Shown: positions 1-12,198, counted from the first letter of the stretch. The stretch is DNA of 64,000 bases from Strigamia acuminata (GCA_949358305.1 OX442314.1:51096581-51160580), one strand, 5' to 3'. The notes: generated by a model not told the origin, from the letters alone. Program-made: numbers and translations.

Positions 1-1473
1 GTATATTCCCTTTTGAGTTGTAGTTTCTCCTACTGATTTTGCTTTTCCTTTCACTCATTTCAAAATGGAAAACGTTCAGACAGCTCTTTCCCTCGTTGAG
101 CAAGATGCTTTTATGATAAAACTTGATCTTTCCGACGCTTACTTCTCAGTAGTCATTCATCCAAAGTCACGAAAATTTTTACGTTTCTTTTGGCTAGGGG
201 TCCTTTACGAACTTGGGGTCCTTCCCTTCGGTCTAGGACCTGCCCCTTTTTTCTTTACAAAGATCTTGATGACTGGTTCTTCACCCATTCCAACAGGGAT
301 CTACTTATCCAACAAAGAGATTTTGTTCTGCTTTTATTTAAGTCTCTAGGCTTCAGAGTAAATTTTAAAAAATCAGTTCTTGAGCCAACAACAGAGTTAG
401 TTTTCCTAGGATTTTTAATAAATTCCAAGACTATGCGGGTTTCTCTCCCTTCAGAACGTTCTCAGAATATTCAAAAAGCCATCCAAAAGCTGCTTTCAGC
501 AGACAACCCTATAAATAATAGAGACTTGGCTTCGGTTATAGGAAAGCTCAATGCTACAACCTTAGCTATCTCTTCTGCCCCCCTTCATTACAGGGGTCTC
601 CAGTTACTAAAAACCCAAATGCTCCGGAAAGGGAATTATAATTCACCTTGCTTTCTTAACCCCGTAGCAAAGGAGGAACTGGCATGGTGGCTGAGAAATT
701 TGGATTTCTGTCAAGGTAGATCCCTTTTTCCAAAATCCACCTTGATTAGCATTGACACGGACGCATCCCTTTCAGGCTGGGGAGCATGCTCAGACTCAAT
801 CTCTATAGGTGGTAAATGGCCACCTTCCTTAGCAACCAAGCATATTAACGTTCTTGAATTACTTGCTGCTTTTTGGGCCATCAAATCCCTTGCCAAAGAT
901 TTGTGTGGGGGTATTGTTAAATTACGAATGGACAATACAGCGGCAATTGCTGCTATTAATCACCTGGGTAGCCCTAGGTCACCCAACCTCACGGCCGTGG
1001 CCCAGGATCTTTGGTCCTGGGCTATAGCTCGCGATCTCTCTATCCAAGCGGAGCATATTCCTGGTAAATTGAATATTCAGGCGGATCTGGCCTCCAGAGG
1101 CCACATACTCGATTCTGGGGATTGGAGACTAAATACTTCTTGTTTCGATAGTCTTCAGGCCCTTTGGGGCCCTTTTCAAATAGATTTGTTCGCTTCAAAT
1201 CTTAATTGTCAACTTAAGAATTTCTTTAGTTGGTTACCAGACCCTGAGGCTTTAGCTTTCGACGCCCTGGTTCAAAAATGGGGGTCCGATCTTAACTATG
1301 CTTTTCCTCCTTTCTGTCTGATCCCGGCATGTTTACAAAGAATTCGATTAGCTTTGTCTCCAACAAGGATGATCCTTATTACACCGATTTGGCCAAGTCA
1401 GAGTTGGTTTCCGGTAAGCACTTTAATTAGTTGCAACAATAGATTTTTATTAAACTTTTCTTTTTGTCTTTAG
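1..1473 (+). pseudogene. DIRS-type reverse transcriptase/RNase H, decayed
   Basis: This is the polymerase of a DIRS-type (tyrosine-recombinase) retroelement. Two overlapping frames carry it. From 65 one frame shows RT blocks KLDLSDAY and LPFGLGPAP. Near 250 it breaks, and the next frame picks up at LDDWF, a remnant of the catalytic (Y/L)DDW box, followed by GFRVNFKKSVL and FLGFLI. RNase H follows (ISIDTDASLSGWGA, then RMDNTAAIAAI and HIPGKLNIQADLASRG). The jump from FFFTKI straight to LDDW indicates that about 25-30 residues of the palm are deleted, along with a frameshift, so the copy is dead. The left end lies outside the window. The family call is firm because RNase H is followed directly by a tyrosine recombinase. 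Confidence 0.85.
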
Positions 1474-2559
1474 ATAATCTGGTCCTTCTCAACACAGGCC
1501 CCAGTTATTCTCCTGAATCTGACAAACCTTTTATTGAATCCGGAAGGGGAACCTCACCCGTTGGTGGCTCAGGGATCCCTCCAGTTAGCGGCCTGGCATC
1601 TATCCTCAATTCTCTTCGAAAGGATGGAATTTCAGAGGAAGCTTCCCGATTGGTGGGAGTGTCTTGGAAACCATCCACTGCCAAAGTCTATGCAAATTGT
1701 TGGAAATCATGGGCTTCTTGGACAGCATCCAGGAATTTGGAACCTTTTTGTTCATCTCCAATATCCCTAGCTAACTTTCTTAGTTTTCTGTATTCAGAGG
1801 GCAAATCTTATAGTGCAATAAATTGCCATAGATCCACTATATCTCAATATTTACTTATTAATGGGGGCCAAGATTTGGGATCTCATTCCATCATTCATCG
1901 CGTCATGAAAGGGATCTTAACTTCTAAACCCAGAAAATATCGTTATTCTCACATTTGGCACGTAGGGCCAGTACTTCGTCATCAAATCCTTATCCTCTGT
2001 CCGTAATCCTTCAGGTTTTCTCCATAATCAGAGGCTAGCTACACTTTTGGCTCTGGCCTTGGCAAGTAGATCAGCTGATCTTAAACTTCTGTCCTCAGAC
2101 GTCATTTTCAAAGACGGTTTTTGTATTGTTCCTCTTTTGGGGTCCAGAAAATCTTCTTCTCGAGCGCCTTTCCGCATTTCTAGATTTCAGGATAAAGACT
2201 TATGTCCAGTCTTGGCTCTTCGTGAATACTTAAATTTCACCATTTCTATCCGTAAGGATACGAAACAATTATTTATTTCAGCTTCTTTCCCTTTTGAAGC
2301 AGTTTCTTCTACCACTATATCCAGATGGATTAAAAGCACCCTCGGTAACGCCGGTGTTGATACCTCAATTTTTACTGCTCACTCTACAAGAGCAGCTTCC
2401 ACTTCTTTTGCGGCAAGCAGAGGTGTTTCTTTAAATCATATTATCAAAGCAGCCGATTGGTCGACTGCTGAAGTTTTTCAGACCTTTTATGAGAGACCTA
2501 TTGTTTCCTTTTCGGAGGAATTTTCCTCAGTTGTTTTGGGAGGCTACGAACAGCCATAA
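1464..2559 (+). pseudogene. DIRS-type tyrosine recombinase, one frameshift
   Basis: This is the integrase-replacing tyrosine recombinase of the same element, overlapping the RNase H frame end. The N-terminal core-binding part (WKPSTAKVYANCWKSWASW, then PISLANFLSFLYSEG) reads to about 2006, where the frame is lost near 1970-2006. The catalytic domain continues in another frame to 2559. The expected residues are visible: Arg I in ALASRSADL, the His-x-x-Arg box in TAHSTRAAS, and the nucleophilic Tyr in TFYERP. Such enzymes join a circular DNA intermediate into the genome without target duplications. One frameshift makes this copy non-functional as read. Confidence 0.85.
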
Positions 2560-2985
2560 GTTAACAACATTTATTTGCAAATGTTGTATAATTACAAATT
2601 TTGCTAGTAATTATGAAGCAAAATTAAAATTATACTAGGCAAATAAATGTTGTTAACAATCCCACCCTAAACACTAAAGTTACTAATATGTTTTTCCTTC
2701 CCTTGTAGAAAACTAGTCGACCTTAGGACCTGTCCTCGGAAGTTTTTCTCTGTAATAATTATTCATTAATTGAATAAAGTTTTATAAACTACAATCTGTG
2801 TGTTTTTTATTAGACTGGGGATTGGCTCTCTTCGTAGCCCTTATATAGGGGTCATCCCCCTAGTGTTTTTTCTTTAAAGGTACTATTATGATATGTTAAA
2901 AATTAGACAAACCATAAGTTAACAACATTTATTTGCCTAGTATAATTTTAATTTTGCTTCATAATTACTAGCAAAATTTGTAATT
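2560..2985. repeat. Inverted repeats at the DIRS 3' end
   Basis: 2590-2657 and 2918-2985 are perfect 68-bp inverted copies by eye. Inside the first block, 2560-2578 and 2639-2657 are 19-bp inverted arms beginning GTTAACAACATTT. DIRS-group elements end in inverted repeats and carry an internal complementary region, which fits the position just after the recombinase stop. A later palindromic MITE is an alternative. The 260 bp between the blocks has a possible AATAAA signal near 2774 and no coding sequence. Confidence 0.7.
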
Positions 2986-4045
2986 AATAAAAATTATAAG
3001 ATTGATAACGAAAAAATAAGTATTTGCAAAGACATTTAGGAAAAGCATAACCGTAATAATTTCTTGTTCTTATATCAGCCGCCATTTTCGTTTTCAACGA
3101 AACAAAGAAGCGAGCACAAATGGAACCACTTGGACTTTCTGGAACAATAAAAAGGAATTAGTCCCCTTAATAAATATAAATATATGGTAAATTAACTCAC
3201 CTACGATAAATTAGCAAATTATACATCCTAATCTGTCGTTCATTGCGGTATTAGCGTGAAATTCAAGCTCCAAATAAAGCTTGCTCCGATCGCTGCACGA
3301 AAAGCGAAGAAAATGAAGAAGAAACACGTGATCTAGCCTCGAACTCGAATGCATGTGCAATACGCGCTCTAGTGGCGGCAGCGGACAGTGTGAAATAGAT
3401 TGTGGAGTTGTTGATTTACATCATCAATTATTTCACACAAAAATACTTATCCCAAATAAATTTGGAAAAAATAAAGCAAAAAACATATGAGAGCTCGTCC
3501 AATCAATTCATCTTAAACCAAAAAAAAAATCCAATTGTGTTGTCCTACTTCTATCCATTTGCCAGACCTGATCTCTTGTTAGTCCAATCTCTAGTGACCA
3601 CAAGTTAAACTTAAACAATTTTTATTTTTATTTTTCTAAGTTAACAAATAAAATAACTTTAATTGTAATCAAAAGACAAACCAATAGATCTTACAGTGTA
3701 AACAATTGGTTAATTAACTTTATTAATCATGAAATTACTGAAAAATTTGAGTACATTTAGAATTAAGACCACATATTTCATACAATATATTTTTTTGTCT
3801 TTATTTTTTACATTTTTTTGGGATTTTTCAAACTTATTAATTTTTTTTGGGAAATTTTAAATTTTTTAATTAAGCAAATCAAATCAAATAAATTAAATTA
3901 AATTCATTTGGCAGTTTTTTTTTATCAATCATTAAACAGTTTTTTCTTTAATTTTTTAAAATTCATCTTCTACTTTGCTCCAGCCCTTAAAAAAAATAAA
4001 AAAATATTATCAAACATTATTGTTAGCATTAATAAAAAGGAATTT
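2986..4045. other. AT-rich intergenic stretch, no gene seen
   Basis: Mostly A/T-rich sequence with short homopolymer runs. Open frames at 3402-3608 and 3908-4117 are low-complexity and show no family signature. A small GC-richer patch at 3230-3400 has no recognisable exon. The 3' end of the CGP-protein gene lies at the right margin. Confidence 0.5.
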
Positions 4046-7000
4046 TTACTTTGCACTAAGTTTGGCAACACTAGGACCACAACCAGGCGCCGGTGGTGCC
4101 GGTGGTGCCGGGGTTGAAGTCGCCGCATCATTACCAGGACATGGCGGACAAGGTGGCAAATTCGGATTTCTGGTTGGTACTCTCGGATAACCAATAGGCA
4201 CACAAATTCTAAACAGACAATTCAAACCTACCCATTAATACACAAGTTAGTAGGTGCTTCCAATAAAATAATAAAAGCTCCTTTATCTAAAAATATCCTA
4301 GAAATACTCTATCAAATACCCTAAAAATTACCTAGAAATACCCTAACAAATACCCTAACAAATACCCTAGAAATACCCTAACAAATACCCTAGAAATACC
4401 CTAGAAATACCCTAACAAATACCCTAGAAATACCCTAACAAATACCCTAGAAATGCCCTAACAAATACCCTAGAAAATACCCTAGAAAATGTGTGACCGG
4501 CTGCATCTGCGCTGATCACTTTCCTGCACGACACAATGCACTTAAAGCAGATCCTCACGGCATGTGCACCTGGCGCGACAGCCGGTCACAAATACCCTAG
4601 AAAATACACCTAGAAAATACCCTAGAAAAACCCTTAGAAACTACCACGACAGCACTATACGCAGCCAAGACAAGAAAATTGAAAGCAGAGACTTACGAAG
4701 AATCATAACAGGCTTGTGGAATTTTTGGGTCCATTAAGTCTTTCACTGCAGTTCTCCTCTTCATTTCCCATTCACGAGGTGGGTCTTGGGTTCTCACTCC
4801 CATCAAAGCTGCAGTTCCATCAGGACAAACTCTAGTTCCGGTTTCTGGTTCGCGTCCAGGTACTCTCATTGTTCCAGGTGGACAAACCGTCATGGCAGGA
4901 TCATCACTCGTTTTTGGAGATTCTCCTTCTGGGAATGGGCAAAAGTCTCCAGGTGGACCACATGGATAACATGAGGAACCACAAGGATAACCATAAGGAC
5001 CACACGGTGAGCCACACGGACCACAGGGGCCACACGGTGAGCCACACGGACTACAGGGGCCACACGGTGAGCCACACGGACCACAGGGGCCACACGGTGA
5101 GCCACACGGACCACAGGGGCCACACGGTGAACCACACGGACCACAGGGGCCACACGGTGACCCACACGGACCACAGGGGCCACACGGTGAGCCACACGGA
5201 CCACAGGGGCCACACGGTGAACCACATGGACCACAAGGGCCACACGGGGAACCACACGGACCACAAGGGCCACACGGTGAACCACATGGACCACCGGGGC
5301 CATACAGGTTATATGGACCACACGGACCGCACGGGTAACATGGCTAAAAAAGACAAATCATAAGACTTCCATTTTATAATAATATGACATTATTTTGTAT
5401 TTTAATATACAATATACTTACATGTTCAATGCAACGTCTGAACATACTGAGTTGTTCTTCCGTTAAAAGTTGAGGTCCTACATCACAGCAAGCGCGTTGG
5501 TTGGCGCAAACTGAGAAATATTGAGGATTTGGTGCTTCTCTCCAATGCTTGCACGACGTACGGACCTCTTCTTCCACCACCCGAGGTCTGCAATCAGTAC
5601 ATGCCTGACAAGCACGAGGATTCTGTTCCAAATCTCTGCAACTTCTTTGCAACGGTGGAGGGCATGTTGTCCCCGGACAAACCATAGGACAACAAGGTCT
5701 GCATTTACGGCATCTGGACGGGGCAAAGCATTGGGCCCGTGGCGGGGCACAGACCGGACAGCAAGATCTTCTGCAGGGATTGACTGGATTGCAAGGAATT
5801 ATTGGTTTGCACGGGTCACACGGTTCGTAGCAGGGAACCCCAGTACTACAAGGACCAGTAGCGCAATCAAAATTCGTAGACGGACCCGCTAAGTAACCCA
5901 ACGGAACAGTCCGGCCCCACGGGTTACCCGTTGGAGGCGGCGGTTGCGGTAAGCGACACTTAACAAGACCTTGGCAAGGAACTTCTTCACCGCTGATTAA
6001 CCGCTCTTGACCCGTTTTCCTGCTACCACCGGCCAAACGTTGACCATAGAGACGTTTCGGAGGAACCTTCCCGCCACCACCGGCCAAACCTTGACCATAG
6101 GGGCCTTTCAGAGGAATCTTGTCGCCACCACCAGCCAAACGTTGACCATAGGGGCCTTTCAGGGGAACCTTCTCGCCACCACCAGCCAACCGTTCTCCAG
6201 GAATTTGTGTGTTTGGAGAATTCCCTATAGGATCATTCTCGCCACCGCAAGCCAAACGGGATCCGGGAACGACCGTACTCTTGCATTGGAAATTAGGTAT
6301 GGGCCCACAAGGTCCGCAAGGGACGCAAGGCCTACAGGGATAGGCAGAGCAACAGGGCCCAAGAGGTCCAGGCCCGCAGGGTCCACAGGGTCCACAGTAA
6401 GAACGAGTATCGCAAGGAGCGCACGGCCAAGACGTAACGCTAGCAAATGGATTGATGGGACCTAAAGGTCCACACGGACCACAAGAGCCACAAGATCCGT
6501 AAGAATTTGGCCAGGACGTCCCGCCAGTGCATGGATCGCACGGACCGTAAGGTCCACATGGCGAACAGTTTGGAACGCAAACTCCTTGCGGCACTTCAAG
6601 GCCGATTTGATGGATGGGTGATTGGGCACCACCAACGCTCCAGTTGGGATTGGGCCGCTGGGCCCAAGGACGCGTTGGGTAAGCGCTGAATCCCGGATTG
6701 CACGTGTTTTGCGGACAGTACGGGGAGCAGCTTTCCGGGCACTGCTCCGGGGTTGATATTTTGCACGGACAGGGCCCAGGACACGGTGGTTTGTAGTTGC
6801 TGACCCTCTGACCGGGGTTGTAGCGGTCAGGGAAGAAAGACGTCTGGAAAGGCGAAAGTGCTGGGTCGTATTTCCCGAGTCGCCAGTCGGTCGGCGGCGG
6901 TCGCGCGCCGTCGCAAATCCCGCATATCCTCACGGAATCGGCCACGCGGGCGTCGGGATGACCGAGCAGGTCGGTTTCCACAACCGGCTTCGAGCTTTCG

Positions 7001-7877
7001 GGCGTACAAAGAAGGCTAATGACGCGGAACGACTCCGGGGTGTGAGGCGGCGCCGGGTCGTTCTTCCACAACTGCGGCGGCTCGCAGCAGGGGTCGCGCG
7101 AAGGTCGGCAGGGATCGTTCAACAGTTTCGGCGGACACGGTTTATTCCTGTGAGGATTAATGCAGCGGAGGTTGGGCCACTTTCGCTCCTTCTTCGGCCT
7201 GCAATCGTTGCAGCACGCGACGTGGCAATGACCTCTGCATTTGGCCGGACCCGCCGGTAGGTAGTCGTAACCGCCCGGCTTCGGTAGCGCGCAGTTGCCC
7301 AGGCAAGTGAAACAAAACGGGTTGTCGCAGCAATTCTCGTCCGACTCTTCCGGATACCAGCCCTCAGCGTTTGCCATGTCGCCGCCGCCCCCAGAAGGGC
7401 CCCGGTCGGCTCGAAGCTTGCAGATCTTTTGCGGGCAGTAGTAGTAATTGCACGGGTAGCTGCACGGGTGTGGACATGGACACGGACACGGTCGCGAAGA
7501 CGATTTCTGGGCAGACGTTTCGGAGCCGCCGTCGGTCTTGTTCGGGATGAAATCGGATTTCACTTCCACCTCGCACTTGACGAAACCTTCCAAGTTGTTG
7601 GCCGGACCACCGCTCCCGCTGTCCGGGGCGTTTTGGCAACAGTCCGGTTTGGGAATGTACGGTTTCATGCAAGGATCTTTGAGTGGGTGCAGTTTGCGCT
7701 GAATAATGTGGGAAGAAGTGAGTTAAGGTGTTGGTAAATTTTTATTTTTTGGCTTACCGGGCTGCGGGCTGCGGGGCAGGGCCTGGCTGGACATATCCAG
7801 TCGGGGCCTTTCGTGCATTCGCCGTGTTGGTCAAAGGTGTAGATGTGAGAGGGGATCTGGTATCTCTCGTGGGGCAT
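4046..7877 (-). CDS. Cys-Gly-Pro repeat protein, four exons (sperm-tail CGP type)
   Basis: A spliced minus-strand gene assembled from the sequence: exon 1 7877-7758 (ATG at 7877), exon 2 7698-5422, exon 3 5343-4697, exon 4 4208-4046 (stop TAA at 4048-4046). All introns are GT-AG (GTAAGCC, GTAAGT, GTAAGT). Junction phases are 0, 0 and 2, and the exons sum to 3207 nt, 1068 residues. The protein is rich in Cys, Pro and Gly. Exon 2 has CGPCGP clusters, many CxPC-type motifs and four to five units of about 17 residues resembling [17 protein letters not shown]. Exon 3 has about ten units of [10 protein letters not shown], then a normal-composition segment ending IPQACYDSS. Exon 4 is Pro-rich. No signal peptide or membrane segment is seen. 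Drosophila Mst84D/Mst87F sperm-tail proteins are built on CGP repeats, so a testis structural role is inferred. An extracellular Cys-rich structural protein is the alternative. The gene structure is more certain than the function. Confidence 0.8.
4315..4640. repeat. Intronic minisatellite with ACCCTAGAAAT/ACCCTAACAAAT units
   Basis: Short 11-12 bp units containing CCCTA are tandemly arrayed within intron 3 of the CGP gene (4209-4696). The array is split by the inverted-repeat element at 4492-4590. The units are not the arthropod telomere repeat, since the spacing between CCTAA cores is irregular. Confidence 0.85.
4492..4590. mobile_element. 99-bp MITE-like element with TGTGACCGGCTG ends
   Basis: Perfect 12-bp terminal inverted repeats, TGTGACCGGCTG at 4492-4503 and its complement at 4579-4590. 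They enclose GC-richer sequence unlike the surrounding minisatellite. It interrupts the array in intron 3, so it arrived after the array formed. No clear target duplication is visible, partly because the host units are themselves repetitive. Too short to encode anything. Confidence 0.65.
4997..5305 (-). repeat. Coding 30-bp minisatellite in exon 3 of the CGP gene
   Basis: About ten near-identical 30-bp units in tandem. Read on the minus strand each gives [10 protein letters not shown]. Unit length is a multiple of three, so copy-number change keeps the frame. Differences between units are single bases, mostly silent, which suggests selection on the peptide or recent homogenisation. Confidence 0.9.
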
Positions 7878-8899
7878 CTTGGAGAGTGGAGTTCGGGTCA
7901 GTCGAAAGAAATTGTGCTTGAAATATTAAATAACGTGGATGGTAGTTCACTCAATGACTTAAAACTGGTAAATTTTGTGTTTTATCATGATAAACTTTGT
8001 AGAAAACTTATTGTCGAAAGTGAATGGAATAAAATGGTTCTATTACTAACGCCGGCGCGCGATTTGAGCAGTGAATAATTGCACTTGGTGCAGTATTGTT
8101 GCAACAATCAAGTGTGTGGGACTGAAGTGTGGAATGGAGATAGATGACATTGTTGGTTTTGTGTCATTCGTGAATGGGAAGTGTCAAATGTTTGGTTGGG
8201 GTTTTTGAAAATGTTAATAAAAAGGAGGGAATTTTTTATTTATTTTTTTATTTTTAATTTCATCTTTGTACATTATACTTGGTTGTGCGACCGAATTATT
8301 GGATGTTAATTCAGTGTTTAAAAATCAATTACACACTTAGATTTAGTTTAAATCATTTGTCTTTTTTTTACCAAACAAATTCAAAAGTTTACTTTTTTTG
8401 ACCAAACAAATTCAAAAATTCACTTGTTTACCCAAAGAATTTAAAAATTCAATTTTTTACAAACAATATTCAACGTTGCACTAAAAATAAAAAAATTTTT
8501 TCACTACAAAAATTCAATTTTTTCCCAAACGAAACATTAAAATTAAATCACACTACAAAATAATCGCAAATACACTCCACACCTTTGAATTGCATTTCCC
8601 ACTTCCTTACACATTCAAACCTTTTTTTCTCAAAACATTTCAGTAAGAAATAATTTTTTTAAGAACAGTTCTGGACTAATTAGAAGGTTCTCTACAACTT
8701 TGCAACCGACATTTTTTGCGTAGCATTGTCGGTTTAAAAGTTACAAGCTGCAAAATAGTGATGCAACAATGTCACACGAATTTAACATGTTTCATTGAAT
8801 TCGTCACATGTCATTTACTCAAATTCATAATCAAAAGTATTTTTAAATTTACGTGATTGTGAAATAATTCACCTGGTAGGTGTTCGGCAGGACACCCTG
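7878..8899. other. 5' flank of the CGP gene, then AT-rich spacer
   Basis: The first 200 bp contain the presumed 5' UTR and promoter of the minus-strand gene. No TATA box stands out. 8200-8640 is runs of T and A with no coding signal. At 8878-8902 a GGTGTTCGGCAGGACACC hairpin marks the edge of a family A repeat copy. Confidence 0.45.
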
Positions 8900-10388
8900 T
8901 ATGATCAGAGTACTATGGCACTATTCATTGTTTTTTTATTAATCATTTAAGTTCATTTGTATTCAATCGTTTTATTGTTGTATTTGATTCCCTTTCAGGC
9001 AATATTATTAGTAGCTGTTGGTGGTGTTAAACTTAACCTATAACTATTCACCACATGATGTTCAGATTATTGATCTAATATACAGTTTTGCAGGAAGGCA
9101 AGTGAAAAAATGCTTTTCGGACATAAAAATATATAAAGCAGTTTTAAGTATGTTATTACAAGTAAATCATGGACTAAATTTAGATAATTCGTTTATCTTC
9201 TTAGGAATGGTGGACGCCAGAAGAGAAAAAGAAGTAAAAAGTTGAGATTGATGAACAAGACGTGTAATTGTGAATAAAAGGAATAAAATAACCAAAAATA
9301 TGTTGTATTTCATTTAATTAAGCAAATTGAACAATTAATGGTCCTGGATTGGCATAAAATATTGCCTGAATTTTGAAACAAATGTAGAAAATCAATACAT
9401 GTTCAATATTGAATAATACAGGGCCAGTATTGGGGTTTAATACTGGCCCAAATAATGCAGCCAATGTTGGAAACACAATAATGGGCCAAAGTCAAGATGC
9501 AAGATGAGTAGCATACCTCAGTAAAGCACTAGGGTCGTACTCATCCCACAAGATTTATGGGTCATGCTATACTGCACTCAGCTCGTGGGAAAAATAAGAT
9601 TGAAACTTTTGTAAATGCTACGTTCATGCAGGAATGCAGGCTTACAATACAAAACAAGTAAATGCCGGATTCATGGGGAATGCGGGCTTACAATACAAAG
9701 ACAATTCCGCATACACGTGTGGATGCGGAATTTTTAGCAATTGACCAGAGCTCTCTTCTGGTTTCACTGTCAGACTAGTTGAGTCATCAGTTTATCCAGG
9801 GGTGACCACGTGGAGGTAGAGAGTTGGATTTTACACCCCCAAAGAAAACACTAAACTTGCTTGTTCGCATTTAATTTCTCCTAACAAAGGCCACATCATT
9901 AAATCGAAATGTGCGATAGCAATTGGAACAGTTTAAAATGAGCTACTTTAAATAAAAGACGAATAGAATCCCGTAAATATTTTAAAACAAACTGTAAATT
10001 CTGAGCTTATTGGACTTGGAAATTATTTGATAAATGTAATAGGAATATTTGGACAAATTTCGATTCGGCAGAACAAAAATTTACCTGAACTTAAGAATTT
10101 CACACATTTTTAACTAAAGCGCAGCTCCGAATAAGCAGTATCATCGGTAATTCAAATTACTGGAGCTGAAATTAAGGATAAATGAAATTAACGCAAATTA
10201 GAGAGCAAAAAACCTTCGCGAATACAACCAGATCCAAGATGCCTGCCGTCTGTGCCTCCATCGGGCAACGACACAATTTATCGCAACTTGGATATATCTC
10301 ACGTTTTTGACCAAAACACAAACTCCGAGATAAGAGCATCGGTAACAGATATACTCAAACTGTAATTCAAGATAAACGAAATAAATTA

Positions 10389-11463
10389 GGCCGTGGATAT
10401 TTCCACAAACGTTTGTGGAAATAGACATGTGTCTATTCCCACACTGGGTAGGGACGCATACTTCACGTAAATAACTAAGATTCCCACAATATTGGTTGGT
10501 TGGCCTTTATTGCGTTGTCTAGGGGTATGGGGAATCCCGTTACCCGTTGCAGGGGTGCCACGAAGGCACGCCGCACTGGCAACCGACCCGTCACACACTG
10601 GGCATGAGCCCAATGAGTGACGTGGTCGGTTCAACATTACATTCATGTTGTACTTACCTACGACCCGCAGAAGCCACTCATGGAGGCTGCATCATGGGGT
10701 GAACCAGATACTGAGCGTCTCTGTGGTGAATGGGAAGGAGTGCAGAGTCCTCACAGCCGGGACACGTCTTGTCCCCTCGATACAACACCCTGGAACTGTC
10801 AACACACGACCGTCCTGGTCGGTGTCCGCACTCTCTCTCTCTCTCTGCAACTCCTCCCCACACCACTCAGCTCCCTCCTTCCCCCGGGCTAGATCACCCT
10901 GCCCAATCAGGGGGGTGATCTTGGGGCCGTATGGTGGTGTGTGGCAGTGACGTAGGTCACCCCAGGTGGCCTGACGGTCACAAATGGAAAGTGGGAGTTT
11001 GCGAACAGCAGGTCGCAGATTCTCTTTCTCAATACTGCGAGAACTTTGAATCACAAAAAGTGGACTGCAAGTAGAATTGCAGAACTTTTCGAATGCATCT
11101 GCAAATTCGTTCCAAGTTTTAAAAAAAGATAATGCTGTAAATTCTGTCTCAATGGTAAGGAAATATAATTCATCAATTTCGGTTTCCATATTATTAAGAC
11201 AACTGATGATTTATTCAACAATAGTTGGGGAGTTATATACCCCAAATAATGACAGGCATTGTATACGTGACGACGTGACAGGAAAAATGTGTATACATAA
11301 TTCACATAATTTCGACATTCTTTTGGCTCATCATACCATAGCCGGCCCAATGATGGCCGTTCGTGGAAATAGCCGGCTCAGTGAAGGCCGCCTATTCCCA
11401 CATACGTTTGTGGGAATAGACACATGTCTATTTCCACAAACGTTTGTGGGAATAGACAATGCG
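10389..11463. mobile_element. Foldback element with 9-bp target duplication, MULE-like
   Basis: It interrupts family A exactly where the other copies are continuous. The 9-bp AATAAATTA flanks it at 10380-10388 and 11464-11472, while the undisturbed copies have it once. Long inverted ends, 10401-10443 and 11409-11452, share ATAGACACATGTCTATT-type sequence with an inner CCACAAACGTTTGTGG palindrome. A 9-bp duplication is typical of Mutator-like elements. No transposase is inside, and a family C repeat fills much of the interior. Confidence 0.75.
10445..10990 (+). repeat. Family C repeat, copy inside the foldback element
   Basis: Begins near GGGACGCATACTTCACGTAA and ends near GGCCTGACGGTCACAA. 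Related copies lie at 26490-26830 (minus) and 32310-32690 (plus), with 3'-end pieces at 13110-13205, 28895-29050 and 36655-36765. It is about 530 bp and GC-richer than its surroundings. No intact ORF and no clear tRNA-like promoter are seen. A SINE-like or retroelement 5' fragment is possible. Confidence 0.7.
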
Positions 11464-11914
11464 AATAAATTATCGGAAATACCACCTAATCCAATGTGCC
11501 GGCGTGCGAAGTAACATCGTGGCTGTTATGGCTACGGGGTTTACATTTGAAAAAGCAGGAGTTTCTTGTAAAGATAGAACAAATCTTAGAATTACTGTAA
11601 GTTTTGGGTTTAGTTCTTTCGAATTTTGAATATTATTATGTATTTTTACGAAATTTTAGGTAATAATTATGCAATTTGTGCAAAAATTAATATAAAATTT
11701 CGTAGTGAGAGAAAGAAACCCGAATCACGAATCACAATTTGAAATGACAGTTTTAAAACGTTGTCACTAGGTTGCGCCGTCAGCTGGAGTCATCAAGTGT
11801 TATCTTGTCTAAATTCGTATCCAACCAAATGTTTTTTACAAAAAACAAAACTTTACTTTTTAATAGTTAACACTATTGCAGCTGAAAAATGTCATTTTTG
11901 AGACCACAAAAATT

Positions 11915-12198
11915 AAACTTTGACCAAAAAAATGACATTTTGACCAAAAAAATGACATTTTGACCAAAAAAATGACATTTTGACCAAAAAAATGACATTT
12001 TGACCAAAAAAATGACATTTTGACCAAAAAAATGACATTTTGACCAAAAAAATGACATTTTGACCAAAAAAATGACATTTTGACCAAAAAAATGACATTT
12101 TGACCAAAAAAATGACATTTTGACCAAAAAAATGACATTTTGACCAAAAAAATGACATTTTGACCAAAAAAATGACATTTTGACCAAAAAAATGTCAT
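11915..12198. repeat. 20-bp minisatellite TGACCAAAAAAATGACATTT
   Basis: About thirteen units in perfect register, forming the right end of family A copy 1. Its cousins at 51735-51815 and 55975-56165 have units of about 21-22 bp. Open frames through it are products of the period and not genes. Confidence 0.95.

Noticed and set aside
4315-4640. Telomere-like CCCTAA repeats
   Set aside because: Units are 11-12 bp and irregular, not TTAGG-type tandem; an intronic minisatellite fits better.
4869-5363. Plus-strand and minus-strand His/Thr- and Val/Arg-rich ORFs over the 30-bp repeat
   Set aside because: Shadows of exon 3 of the CGP gene, whose real frame is fixed by splice phase on the minus strand.
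10692-11189. Minus-strand ORF of 165 codons
   Set aside because: Spans the boundary between a family C repeat and foldback-element sequence; no conserved motif.
11915-12198. CRISPR-like regular array
   Set aside because: Repeats are head-to-tail without unique spacers, in an animal genome.
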